In this document: positions 1 to 5,943 of the stretch, piece after piece
Layout of the letters: the number at the start of each line of letters is the position of its first letter
Position numbering within the stretch: the stretch's first letter is position 1
Translations under genes and position numbers: made by a program
The notes under the pieces: generated by a model
Told to the model about the DNA's origin: nothing
Database searches by the model: none
Seen by the model: the letters and a program-made list of their open reading frames with translations, nothing else
Source: an uncultured Clostridia bacterium
GTDB lineage: Bacteria; Bacillota; Clostridia; UBA1381
DNA: 8,944 nt
Direction of reading: 5' to 3'
Assembly (NCBI GenBank): GCA_945948775.1
Contig: CAMFCK010000018.1
Span: forward strand, 1-8,944

Positions 1-467
1 GGTATCAGCACAGCGAAATCGGCTATAACTACAGAATGAGCAATGTAGTCGCGGGGATAGGCAGAGGACAGCTATTGCACCTTGACGAGCACAAGGCACT
101 AAAAACGGACATTTACAAAAGATACAAGGCTGCATTTGAGGATATGCCGGTAAAAATGAACCCGTATCTTGAATGCTCAGAGCCGAATTTCTGGCTGAGC
201 TGTATGACAATAGATGAAGAAGCAATGAGCAGAGTAACTCCTGAGAAAATCAGAATTGCGCTGGAGGCGGAGAACATAGAGTCAAGACCTATCTGGAAAC
301 CGATGCATATGCAGCCGGTATATGCAGAAAATGATTTTATAACAGCAGATGCAGATAATGTCGGAGAGGATATTTTCAGACGCGGACTTTGCCTGCCGTC
401 GGATATCAAGATGACAGAGAAACAGCAAAAACGTGTTATTGAAATTATAAGGAAGCAATTTGAATAA
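1..467 (+). CDS. DegT/DnrJ/EryC1/StrS-family sugar aminotransferase, C-terminal part
   Basis: This is the 3' end of a PLP-dependent aminotransferase that converts a nucleotide-linked 4-keto (or 3-keto) sugar to an amino-sugar, in the manner of PglE or perosamine synthase. The frame is open from the first bases of the window and ends at TAA 465-467. The visible part is about 154 residues of a protein normally near 370-400. It opens with the family's conserved GYNYRMSN stretch (coded from about position 21), followed by a helix with LDEHKALK and the C-terminal small domain carrying the ESRPIWKPMHMQPVY segment typical of these enzymes. The catalytic lysine that binds PLP lies upstream of the window and cannot be checked. 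The ATG at 36 is the Met inside the RMSN motif and is not a real start. The neighbouring PglC-like transferase fits a role in making the first sugar of the repeat unit. The family call is firm; the exact substrate is unknown. Confidence 0.93.
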   Translation, partial: YQHSEIGYNYRMSNVVAGIGRGQLLHLDEHKALKTDIYKRYKAAFEDMPVKMNPYLECSEPNFWLSCMTIDEEAMSRVTPEKIRIALEAENIESRPIWKPMHMQPVYAENDFITADADNVGEDIFRRGLCLPSDIKMTEKQQKRVIEIIRKQFE

Positions 468-517
468 AAGTATAAAAATCCGATAGCAGTATGAAAGCAA
501 TTTTGCAGATACAAAAT

Positions 518-523
518 GGAGGT
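518..523 (+). promoter_or_regulatory. Strong ribosome binding site for the PIG-L gene
   Basis: GGAGGT lies six bases ahead of the ATG at 530. It settles the start there rather than at the in-frame ATG at 491, which has no such site and would add 13 residues ahead of the conserved N-terminal beta-strand. Confidence 0.85.
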
Positions 524-529
524 TACCTA

Positions 530-1207
530 ATGAAGGTATTGGTTGTTGTGGCACATCCTGATGATGAAGTGCTTGGAATGGGCGGAACTATTGCAAAGCT
601 TCATGATGCAGGGCATGAAATAACGCTGATGATAATTACTGATGGCAGTACTTCGCAGTATCGGGGTGATGAGCGGCTGGAACAGATTATAGCGGAGAAA
701 AAGACAGAAACAGCTAATGCTGCCACTATACTTGGGATAGACAGAGTGATATACGGCGGACTGCCGGATATGAAGCTTGATATGACAGCGCATATTGACG
801 TCAACAATGTTATTGAAAAGGCTGTTGGGGAAATAGAACCGGATATGATTTTCACACATTTTTATGCTGATGTAAATATGGATCATCAGATGGTGTATAA
901 ATCTGTGCAGGTAGCATCAAGACCTGTTGCAGGGCGCAGTTTAAAAGGAGTAATTTTGTTTAATACACCGTCATCTACAGAGTGGTCATTTCAGTTTCCT
1001 GATTCGGCCTTTTGCCCAAATTATTATGTTGATATTACCGACACGGCGGAGCGCAAATACAAAGCCATGAAGGAATATGCTACAGAATTGAGAGAATATC
1101 CGCATCCTCGCTCGATTGAATATCTTCGGACTAATGATTCGTCAGTTGGTATTAATGTGGGGCTTGAAAGAGCGGAAGCGTTTATGATTGCAAGGTATAT
1201 AGGGTGA
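530..1207 (+). CDS. PIG-L/LmbE-family deacetylase
   Basis: A 225-residue zinc-dependent deacetylase-like protein. PIG-L family members remove N-acetyl groups from GlcNAc-containing substrates (MshB, GlcNAc-PI deacetylase), and relatives occur in polysaccharide clusters. The N-terminus KVLVVVAHPDDEVLGMGG has the diagnostic HPDDE at residues 9-13, where His9 and Asp12 are expected zinc ligands. The third ligand is probably His119 in NMDHQMV, and a TH pair sits at 109-110. The C-terminal YPHPRS at about 190-195 is also typical of the family. The length is close to the usual 220-250. There is no signal peptide, so it should be cytoplasmic and act on a nucleotide-sugar or lipid-linked sugar before export. 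It starts 62 bases after the aminotransferase, the largest gap in the window, and its stop is nine bases before the phosphoglycosyl transferase start. The substrate is not known; deacetylation of the initiating amino-sugar is my inference. Confidence 0.9.
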   Translation: MKVLVVVAHPDDEVLGMGGTIAKLHDAGHEITLMIITDGSTSQYRGDERLEQIIAEKKTETANAATILGIDRVIYGGLPDMKLDMTAHIDVNNVIEKAVGEIEPDMIFTHFYADVNMDHQMVYKSVQVASRPVAGRSLKGVILFNTPSSTEWSFQFPDSAFCPNYYVDITDTAERKYKAMKEYATELREYPHPRSIEYLRTNDSSVGINVGLERAEAFMIARYIG

Positions 1208-1208
1208 T
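1203..1208 (+). promoter_or_regulatory. Ribosome binding site overlapping the PIG-L stop codon
   Basis: GGTGAT matches the 3' half of the extended Shine-Dalgarno consensus (GGAGGTGAT). It contains the TGA stop of the PIG-L gene at 1205-1207 and lies eight bases before ATG 1217. This arrangement suggests coupling, where ribosomes ending on the PIG-L gene restart on the next one. Confidence 0.5.
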
Positions 1209-1216
1209 TTGAGTAT

Positions 1217-1888
1217 ATGACTTTAAAAAGATTGTACGATATAACTTTTAGTATTGTTTTTATCATACTTACAGGTTGGATAATGCTGATAACAGCAGTA
1301 TTTATAAAATTGACAAGCAAAGGACCGGTGCTTTATAAGGCAAAGCGAGTTGGTCTTGGGGGCAAGCAAATTACTGTATACAAATTCCGCTCGATGATAG
1401 CGGACAGCGGAGCGGTAAGGGTAACTACTTTAACAAATGATGACAGAATATATCCTTTTGGAAAATTCATCAGAAAAACCAAGATTGATGAGTTACCGCA
1501 ATTATTTAATATTCTCTCCGGAACAATGTCCGTTGTCGGTCCGAGACCGGAGGATACAGATGTCGCAGTAAAGATGTATACCGGCAGATACGAGGAAATT
1601 TTTTCGGTCAAGCCCGGACTTACAAGCCCTGCCAGCTTATTTGATTATACGCACGGCGAGTTTTATGAAAGTGAAGAAAAATATATTGAAGAATTTTTGC
1701 CGGCAAAGCTCGAAATAGAGCTATATTATGTACATAACCACAGCTTTCTTTATGATGTGAAAATTACCGCCGAAACAGCGCTGATAATAGCGAAAAGAAT
1801 TTTGGGAAAAACAGAGTTTGACTTCCCGGAAGAATATTATGAGGCTATGGACGCGGTGCAAAACAGCCGGACGGCTTTATATAAATAA
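1217..1888 (+). CDS. PglC-like polyprenyl-phosphate phosphoglycosyl transferase (initiating sugar transferase)
   Basis: A 223-residue small monotopic phosphoglycosyl transferase of the bacterial sugar transferase family (PglC, or the catalytic domain of WcaJ). It would transfer a sugar-1-phosphate from a UDP-sugar to undecaprenyl phosphate at the inner membrane face and so start the repeat unit. Visible features in order: the basic KR start (residues 4-5), one hydrophobic re-entrant helix (about 8-32), KFRSM at 56-60, the catalytic Asp-Glu dyad D91-E92 in KIDELPQLFN, VVGPRPE at 106-112, and KPGLTSPAS at 132-140 where many relatives have PGITGLA. The size matches PglC, with no extra N-terminal membrane domain. 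Oddly, the helix-breaking Ser-Pro of PglC (in LTSP) aligns with Gly20-Trp21 here. The catalytic residues are intact, so it should be active. The sugar is unknown; the adjacent aminotransferase suggests an amino-sugar such as a bacillosamine relative. Confidence 0.93.
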   Translation: MTLKRLYDITFSIVFIILTGWIMLITAVFIKLTSKGPVLYKAKRVGLGGKQITVYKFRSMIADSGAVRVTTLTNDDRIYPFGKFIRKTKIDELPQLFNILSGTMSVVGPRPEDTDVAVKMYTGRYEEIFSVKPGLTSPASLFDYTHGEFYESEEKYIEEFLPAKLEIELYYVHNHSFLYDVKITAETALIIAKRILGKTEFDFPEEYYEAMDAVQNSRTALYK

Positions 1889-1909
1889 AATAACGAGGAG
1901 TATATTCAG

Positions 1910-2461
1910 ATGAACGAGAAAGAACATTCAAGAGGCAAAGAGATTGTAAGAAATGTATTTTCGCTTGCTTTCTTTAAAAGTCTTGCATATTCCTTAGCTT
2001 ATTATGTTTATGAGCATGTTGAATGGCGCAGAAAAATACATTCACAAAGTAATATCAGAGTACATCCTACTGCGTCAATCCGATATGCGCAGAATATTTA
2101 TATAGGTGAAAACTCTCATATAAATATGAATTGCTGTGTGTGGGCAGGAGAAAATTCCAGAATTATACTCGGAGATAATCTGTTGATGGGACCGGGCGTA
2201 AGCATTCAATCTACCAATCACGGCACCGACAGAAGCCATGTAATGATGGAGCAGCCTGAGGCTGAAAAGGATATAGTTATAGGAAATGACTGTTGGCTGT
2301 GCAGTAATGTGACGATTGTTTCGGGAGTTCATATAGCTGACGGCTGTGTTATAGCGGCAGGCGCTGTTGTTACAAAGGATATAACAGAGCCGTATTCTGT
2401 TGTTGGCGGAGTGCCGGCGAAAATCATATCAAAACGAACAGATAAAACGGAGACTAAGTAA
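1910..2461 (+). CDS. Hexapeptide-repeat (left-handed beta-helix) acetyltransferase 1
   Basis: A 183-residue acetyltransferase of the LacA/NodL/WcaF/CysE type, probably O-acetylating a sugar of the repeat unit with acetyl-CoA. An N-terminal hydrophobic/aromatic stretch (about residues 17-35) precedes the hexapeptide coils, which run from about 50 to 172. The likely catalytic His104 is in QSTNHGTDRSH, and GAVVTKDI at 151-158 with GGVPAKII at 166-173 form the usual closing turns. It lacks the N-terminal nucleotide-sugar-binding domain of PglD, so it is probably not a PglD orthologue. One coil reads DCWLCSN (127-133) where relatives have W-I-G, so Cys131 replaces a well-conserved Gly. A GGAG site at 1897-1900, nine bases ahead, supports the start. 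Its TAA stop shares one base with the next ATG. It is related to the second acetyltransferase at 4405-4932 but clearly diverged. The acceptor is unknown. Confidence 0.9.
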   Translation: MNEKEHSRGKEIVRNVFSLAFFKSLAYSLAYYVYEHVEWRRKIHSQSNIRVHPTASIRYAQNIYIGENSHINMNCCVWAGENSRIILGDNLLMGPGVSIQSTNHGTDRSHVMMEQPEAEKDIVIGNDCWLCSNVTIVSGVHIADGCVIAAGAVVTKDITEPYSVVGGVPAKIISKRTDKTETK

Positions 2462-3357
2462 TGGATAAGGTTAGTATAATTATTCCTACATATAAAAGAA
2501 GCGTATACTTATGCAATGCAATAGATTCGGCATTGGCGCAGACATATACCGAAATAGAGATTATAGTTGTTGATGATAACGGAATCGGCACTCAATTTCA
2601 GCAGGAAACAGAGAAGCTGATGGAAAAATATAAGCAGGAGAGCAGAGTAACATATCTGCCGCTTGAGAAAAACTGTGGCGGCGCTGTTGCCAGAAATGCC
2701 GGTATTAATGCAGCAACAGGAGAGTTTATAGCTTTTCTTGACGATGATGATGAGTATTTGCCTGAAAAAATTGAAGTACAGGTATCGCAGATGCAGAAAA
2801 ACGGCTGGGATGTATCTGTAATGGATGGTGCGACATATAACGAAAAGGACGAGCTTTTAAGCAGAAAAATTCAGCGAATCAAGAATGGAATGTCAAAAGA
2901 GGAGCTGATGACGGTACATTTGATGTACCATATCTCCGGAACGAATACGTTTATGTTCCGCGCTCAGGCGATAAGAGCAATCGGCGGATTTATGGATATT
3001 GTCGCTTGCCAGGAATATATGCTGATGATGAAGGCTTTGGAGGCAGGGCTGACAGTAGGATATATCAATGAAACTCTTATAAAGAATTATATCCGCGAAG
3101 GCGAGAGACTTTCTACGGGAGAAAAAAAGTACAAGGCAGAAAAAATTATGTATAGTGCAAAGAAAAAGCATTTTGACTGCCTGAAGCCCCGACAGAGGAG
3201 GTTTGTGTCCTGCCGTCACTATGGTGTGCTGGGATATGTTCAGCTCAAGCGAAAAAAATATTTTTCGGCGCTGAGTTATCTGGCGGCGGCGGTGTTCTGT
3301 TCACCGGCAGGAGCCTACAGCATATTCAAGGAATATAAAGGAAAGCTGATGCAATGA
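2461..3357 (+). CDS. Family 2 glycosyltransferase (GT-A fold)
   Basis: A 298-residue GT2 enzyme expected to add one sugar from a nucleotide donor to the growing lipid-linked unit on the cytoplasmic side. The N-terminus KVSIIIPTYKRSVYL is the classic GT2 first strand. IIVVDDN at 34-40 binds the nucleotide, NCGGAVARNAGI at about 71-82 is the usual helix after it, and FLDDDDEYLPEKIE at 92-105 carries the metal-binding DXD acidic cluster. The acceptor half follows to about residue 215. The remaining 80 or so residues are basic and end in a weakly hydrophobic segment (YFSALSYLAAAVFCSPAGAY) that may lie against the membrane. The start at 2461 has GGAG at 2449-2452, eight bases upstream. It overlaps the preceding stop by one base and the next gene by four (ATGA), so coupling is likely. 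The donor sugar and linkage cannot be read from sequence. Confidence 0.94.
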   Translation: MDKVSIIIPTYKRSVYLCNAIDSALAQTYTEIEIIVVDDNGIGTQFQQETEKLMEKYKQESRVTYLPLEKNCGGAVARNAGINAATGEFIAFLDDDDEYLPEKIEVQVSQMQKNGWDVSVMDGATYNEKDELLSRKIQRIKNGMSKEELMTVHLMYHISGTNTFMFRAQAIRAIGGFMDIVACQEYMLMMKALEAGLTVGYINETLIKNYIREGERLSTGEKKYKAEKIMYSAKKKHFDCLKPRQRRFVSCRHYGVLGYVQLKRKKYFSALSYLAAAVFCSPAGAYSIFKEYKGKLMQ

Positions 3358-4415
3358 AAAAGAAATATAAAATCGGCATCTGCGGCAGTTTTGGAGGCTC
3401 TAACGAAACCTATGACGGACAGACAGTAAAAACACAGAACCTGTTCGAAGCTATAAAACAGAAGCTGGGTGAGGATAATATATCGGCAGTAACTACGCAT
3501 TTTTGGAGAAAGAATCCGTTGCCGACTTTTCTTGCGTGTATACGGCTTGCAAAAAATTGCGAAAGAATAATAATTCTGCCGGCACAGCGAGGGTTAAGGG
3601 TGTTTTTGCCTATGTACACCGGGTTGAAGAGGCTTTTTGGCATTGAGTTGTATTATGCAGTTGTTGGCGGATGGCTTCCAGAATTTGCGGAAAAAGACAG
3701 CCGCTTGACCGGGCTTTTGAAAAGCCTGGATGGTATTTTTGTCGAAACGCGCTCAATGCAGACGATGCTTGGTAAGCTTGGTATAAATAATGTCAAAATA
3801 CTTCCTAATTTCAAAAGGATACAGCCGCTTAAAACAGACGAGCTTGCATATCAGACAGAATTGCCGCTTAAGCTGTGTACGTTTTCACGAGTGATGGAGG
3901 AAAAGGGCATAGGTGACGCAATCAGAGCCGTAACCGAAATTAACACAGAGCTTAAAAGAAATGTCTATAGTCTGGATATATACGGCAAGGTGGATTCTGC
4001 ATATGAAGAAGAGTTCGGCAGATTGATAACACAGAGCGGAGAATGTGTTCGGTATAAAGGCTGTGTGCCGCCTTCTGACAGCACAGCTATAATTAAAGAA
4101 TACTTCATGCTGCTGCTGCCCACCAGATTTAAAACCGAAGGCTTTCCGGGTACTGCCATTGATGCATTTTGCGCAGGAGTTCCGACTTTGGTATCAAGGT
4201 GGGATTCGTGCGGTGACATAATAGAGGATAATTATAACGGTATGATATTTGATTTTTGTGATATACATGACATGAAAAGTAAATTAATATTTGCTATGGA
4301 TAATATTGATGTCATTAATAACATGAAATCAAACTGCATTAAAACAGCGCAAAATTATCTGCCGGAGAATGTCATTACTAAAATGTTAGAGGAGATGCAG
4401 GCGCATGAAGTATAA
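3354..4415 (+). CDS. Family 4 glycosyltransferase (GT-B fold)
   Basis: A 353-residue GT4-type enzyme. The N-terminal domain begins [10 protein letters not shown] and contains [11 protein letters not shown] (20-30), seen in a group of Firmicute polysaccharide GT4 enzymes. The donor-binding C-terminal half begins near 172, with [17 protein letters not shown] at about 174-190, the family's R-x(2)-x-E-K-G region, and later [10 protein letters not shown] (233-242). The motif that is EX7E in many GT4 proteins here reads E262-GFPGTAI-D270, so the second acid is Asp; this substitution is common in the EGFPG subgroup. There is no signal peptide or membrane span, so it is a cytoplasmic or membrane-associated enzyme. 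ATGA overlap with the GT2 gene points to coupled translation, and the two probably act in successive steps. AAAGGA at 3337-3342 is a fair ribosome binding site. The sugar and linkage are unknown. Confidence 0.93.
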   Translation: MKKKYKIGICGSFGGSNETYDGQTVKTQNLFEAIKQKLGEDNISAVTTHFWRKNPLPTFLACIRLAKNCERIIILPAQRGLRVFLPMYTGLKRLFGIELYYAVVGGWLPEFAEKDSRLTGLLKSLDGIFVETRSMQTMLGKLGINNVKILPNFKRIQPLKTDELAYQTELPLKLCTFSRVMEEKGIGDAIRAVTEINTELKRNVYSLDIYGKVDSAYEEEFGRLITQSGECVRYKGCVPPSDSTAIIKEYFMLLLPTRFKTEGFPGTAIDAFCAGVPTLVSRWDSCGDIIEDNYNGMIFDFCDIHDMKSKLIFAMDNIDVINNMKSNCIKTAQNYLPENVITKMLEEMQAHEV

Positions 4416-4932
4416 AAAAATGTTATTGACTGTAATGTATAGTCTTTTTGCGAAGAACCTGCCGAAATCAAGAAGGTGCATTTTCTTTAAGAAAGCAAGA
4501 GAATTTTTCGCAAGAAGGATACTTACATATACGGGTGAGAATATAAACATTGAACATGGAGCGGAATTTACACCTTGGATATCGTTGGGCGATAATTCCG
4601 GAATTGGCGTGCATTGTGAACTGAATGCCGTAGAAAACGGTGAAATAAAAATCGGCAGATATGTAATGATGGGACCGGAGTGTGTGATTTATACAAGAAA
4701 CCATGCTATGTCACGCGTGGATATACCAATGCAGCAGCAAGGCTACGAAAAGCCTGAGCCTGTTGAAATATGTGATGATGTATGGATTGGCAGAAGAGTT
4801 ACTATTCTTCCCGGCGTCCATATAGGCGAAGGAAGTGTAATCGGGGCAGGAGCCGTGGTAACAAAGAATATACCTCCTTTTTCGGTTGCCGCAGGTGTTC
4901 CTGCGAGAGTCATTAAAAACAGAAAAGGGTAA
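4405..4932 (+). CDS. Hexapeptide-repeat (left-handed beta-helix) acetyltransferase 2
   Basis: A 175-residue acetyl-CoA-dependent transferase, likely a sugar O-acetyltransferase. After a basic, partly hydrophobic N-terminus (residues 1-40), hexapeptide coils run from about 45 to 170. They include the likely catalytic His100 in YTRNHAMSR, a canonical [18 protein letters not shown] segment (124-141), [10 protein letters not shown] (147-156) and AAGVPARVI (162-170). Compared with the acetyltransferase at 1910-2461 it has the standard W-I-G coil and a different N-terminus, so it is a diverged paralogue rather than a recent copy. The start at 4405 overlaps the GT4 gene by 11 bases and is preceded by AGAGGAG at 4388-4394. 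The alternative Met at 4420 lies further from that site. The acceptor is unknown, but two such enzymes in one operon imply two separate acetylated positions. Confidence 0.91.
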   Translation: MKYKKMLLTVMYSLFAKNLPKSRRCIFFKKAREFFARRILTYTGENINIEHGAEFTPWISLGDNSGIGVHCELNAVENGEIKIGRYVMMGPECVIYTRNHAMSRVDIPMQQQGYEKPEPVEICDDVWIGRRVTILPGVHIGEGSVIGAGAVVTKNIPPFSVAAGVPARVIKNRKG

Positions 4933-4939
4933 AAGAATT

Positions 4940-5929
4940 ATGAGAAAATTTGATGTATATAATCCGTATTCAAATGTGAGCGTTACCGATTTTTATGTGA
5001 ATATAATAGAAGATGCTATAAAAAAATGCAGTTTTACGGCAGAGAGAATAAATAAAATGAGATTTTTGCCGGAGAACGACGGAATTGTAATTGTTCATCC
5101 GGGGGACTATGTTAAGGCTAAAATTTGCGGCTATAAGACAGTTTTATTATGGGTGCAGGGATTGATACCTGAAGAATCATATATGCGTAATCACAGCGTG
5201 CTGAGAAGGGCTGTTCTTACGGCGAAGGAAATGCCGGGAATAAAATATTCCGATATGATACTTATGGTTTCGGCGAGAATGAAAAAGCATTTCGAAAAAA
5301 AATACGGCAAAGATTTTGCAGACAGTGTGTTTTTGATGCCATGCTTCAATGCTGAGCTTGATAAAAGCAGCTTTAAGACAGAGGGAAAATACACAAGGAA
5401 TGTTTTTACATATACCGGCGGCATAACAGCGTGGCAATGCTTCGAGCAGACGGTAAAGCTTTACAGCTGTGCGGAAAAGCTTTTGCCGGACTGCTTATTC
5501 AAGGTGTACACACCAAATAAAAAAGAAGCGGAAGAATTGCTGAAAAAATATAACGTAAAGAATTATGTTATAGATTTCGTTTCCGTGCAGCAGTTAAAGG
5601 AAGAGTTAAAGGCTGTGAAATACGGCTTTGTTTTAAGAGAGGAAAATGAGGTAAATTATGTTGCAACGCCGACAAAGCTGTCTACCTATTTGTCAAGCGG
5701 CGTTATTCCGATATTTTCATCTTGTATTGAGGATTTTAAAGAAGCCGCAAAGAACATGAAATATGTAATACCGTTAAACAGCTTTGAGTCGGAAGAACTG
5801 ATGGAGAAAATAACAGATATAAATACGGATGATATTAAAAAAGAGTATGAAAACCTGTTTGATACCTACTATAATCGTGATAAATACGTTTCACAGCTTG
5901 CAGAATATATCATACGTCACATCAGATAA
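4940..5929 (+). CDS. GT-B-like polysaccharide glycosyltransferase
   Basis: A 329-residue protein resembling GT-B glycosyltransferases of capsule clusters. VIVHPGDYVKAK (50-61) and TVLLWVQGLIPEESY (67-81) look like the acceptor-domain strands. FTYTGGITAWQCFE (156-169) looks like the start of the donor-binding domain. YGFVLREENEVNYVATPTK (228-246) with LSTYLSSGVIPIFS (247-260) corresponds to the place where GT4 enzymes have their EX7E loop; the paired acids here are in REENE. Family membership is inferred from this layout and I cannot name a specific family or sugar. The chosen start gives MRKFDVYNPY and has AAAAGGG at 4923-4929 ahead of it. The in-frame ATG at 4886 would place 18 extra residues inside the preceding gene without a better site. 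It starts seven bases after the acetyltransferase stop and probably adds a later sugar of the repeat unit. Confidence 0.82.
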   Translation: MRKFDVYNPYSNVSVTDFYVNIIEDAIKKCSFTAERINKMRFLPENDGIVIVHPGDYVKAKICGYKTVLLWVQGLIPEESYMRNHSVLRRAVLTAKEMPGIKYSDMILMVSARMKKHFEKKYGKDFADSVFLMPCFNAELDKSSFKTEGKYTRNVFTYTGGITAWQCFEQTVKLYSCAEKLLPDCLFKVYTPNKKEAEELLKKYNVKNYVIDFVSVQQLKEELKAVKYGFVLREENEVNYVATPTKLSTYLSSGVIPIFSSCIEDFKEAAKNMKYVIPLNSFESEELMEKITDINTDDIKKEYENLFDTYYNRDKYVSQLAEYIIRHIR

Positions 5930-5933
5930 GGAG
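5927..5933 (+). promoter_or_regulatory. Ribosome binding site deciding a TTG start for the polymerase
   Basis: TAAGGAG, a near-perfect Shine-Dalgarno site, overlaps the preceding gene's TAA stop and lies ten bases before TTG 5944. No ATG or GTG in the right frame lies between it and the first membrane segment; the next in-frame ATG (6019) would delete that segment. Confidence 0.75.
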
Positions 5934-5943
5934 TGTTGATTTT

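Noticed and set aside
36..467. A complete 143-residue gene starting at ATG 36
   Set aside because: The frame stays open to the window edge and the residues before this Met (GYNYR) belong to the conserved aminotransferase motif, so it is the tail of a larger gene.
430..485. A sigma-70-type promoter around TATAAA 471-476
   Set aside because: The bases 17-18 upstream do not resemble TTGACA, and chance TATAAA is frequent in AT-rich DNA.
113..514. A 133-residue open stretch on the reverse strand
   Set aside because: It is a shadow of the aminotransferase frame, with a composition rich in Ser/Phe/Ile and no motif.
491..529. An upstream ATG start for the PIG-L gene
   Set aside because: It has no ribosome binding site and adds residues not expected in the family, while ATG 530 has GGAGG just ahead.
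4110..4175. Asp270 in the GT4 enzyme as a broken catalytic motif
   Set aside because: EX7D in an EGFPG context is a known variant in this subgroup, so I do not read it as loss of function.
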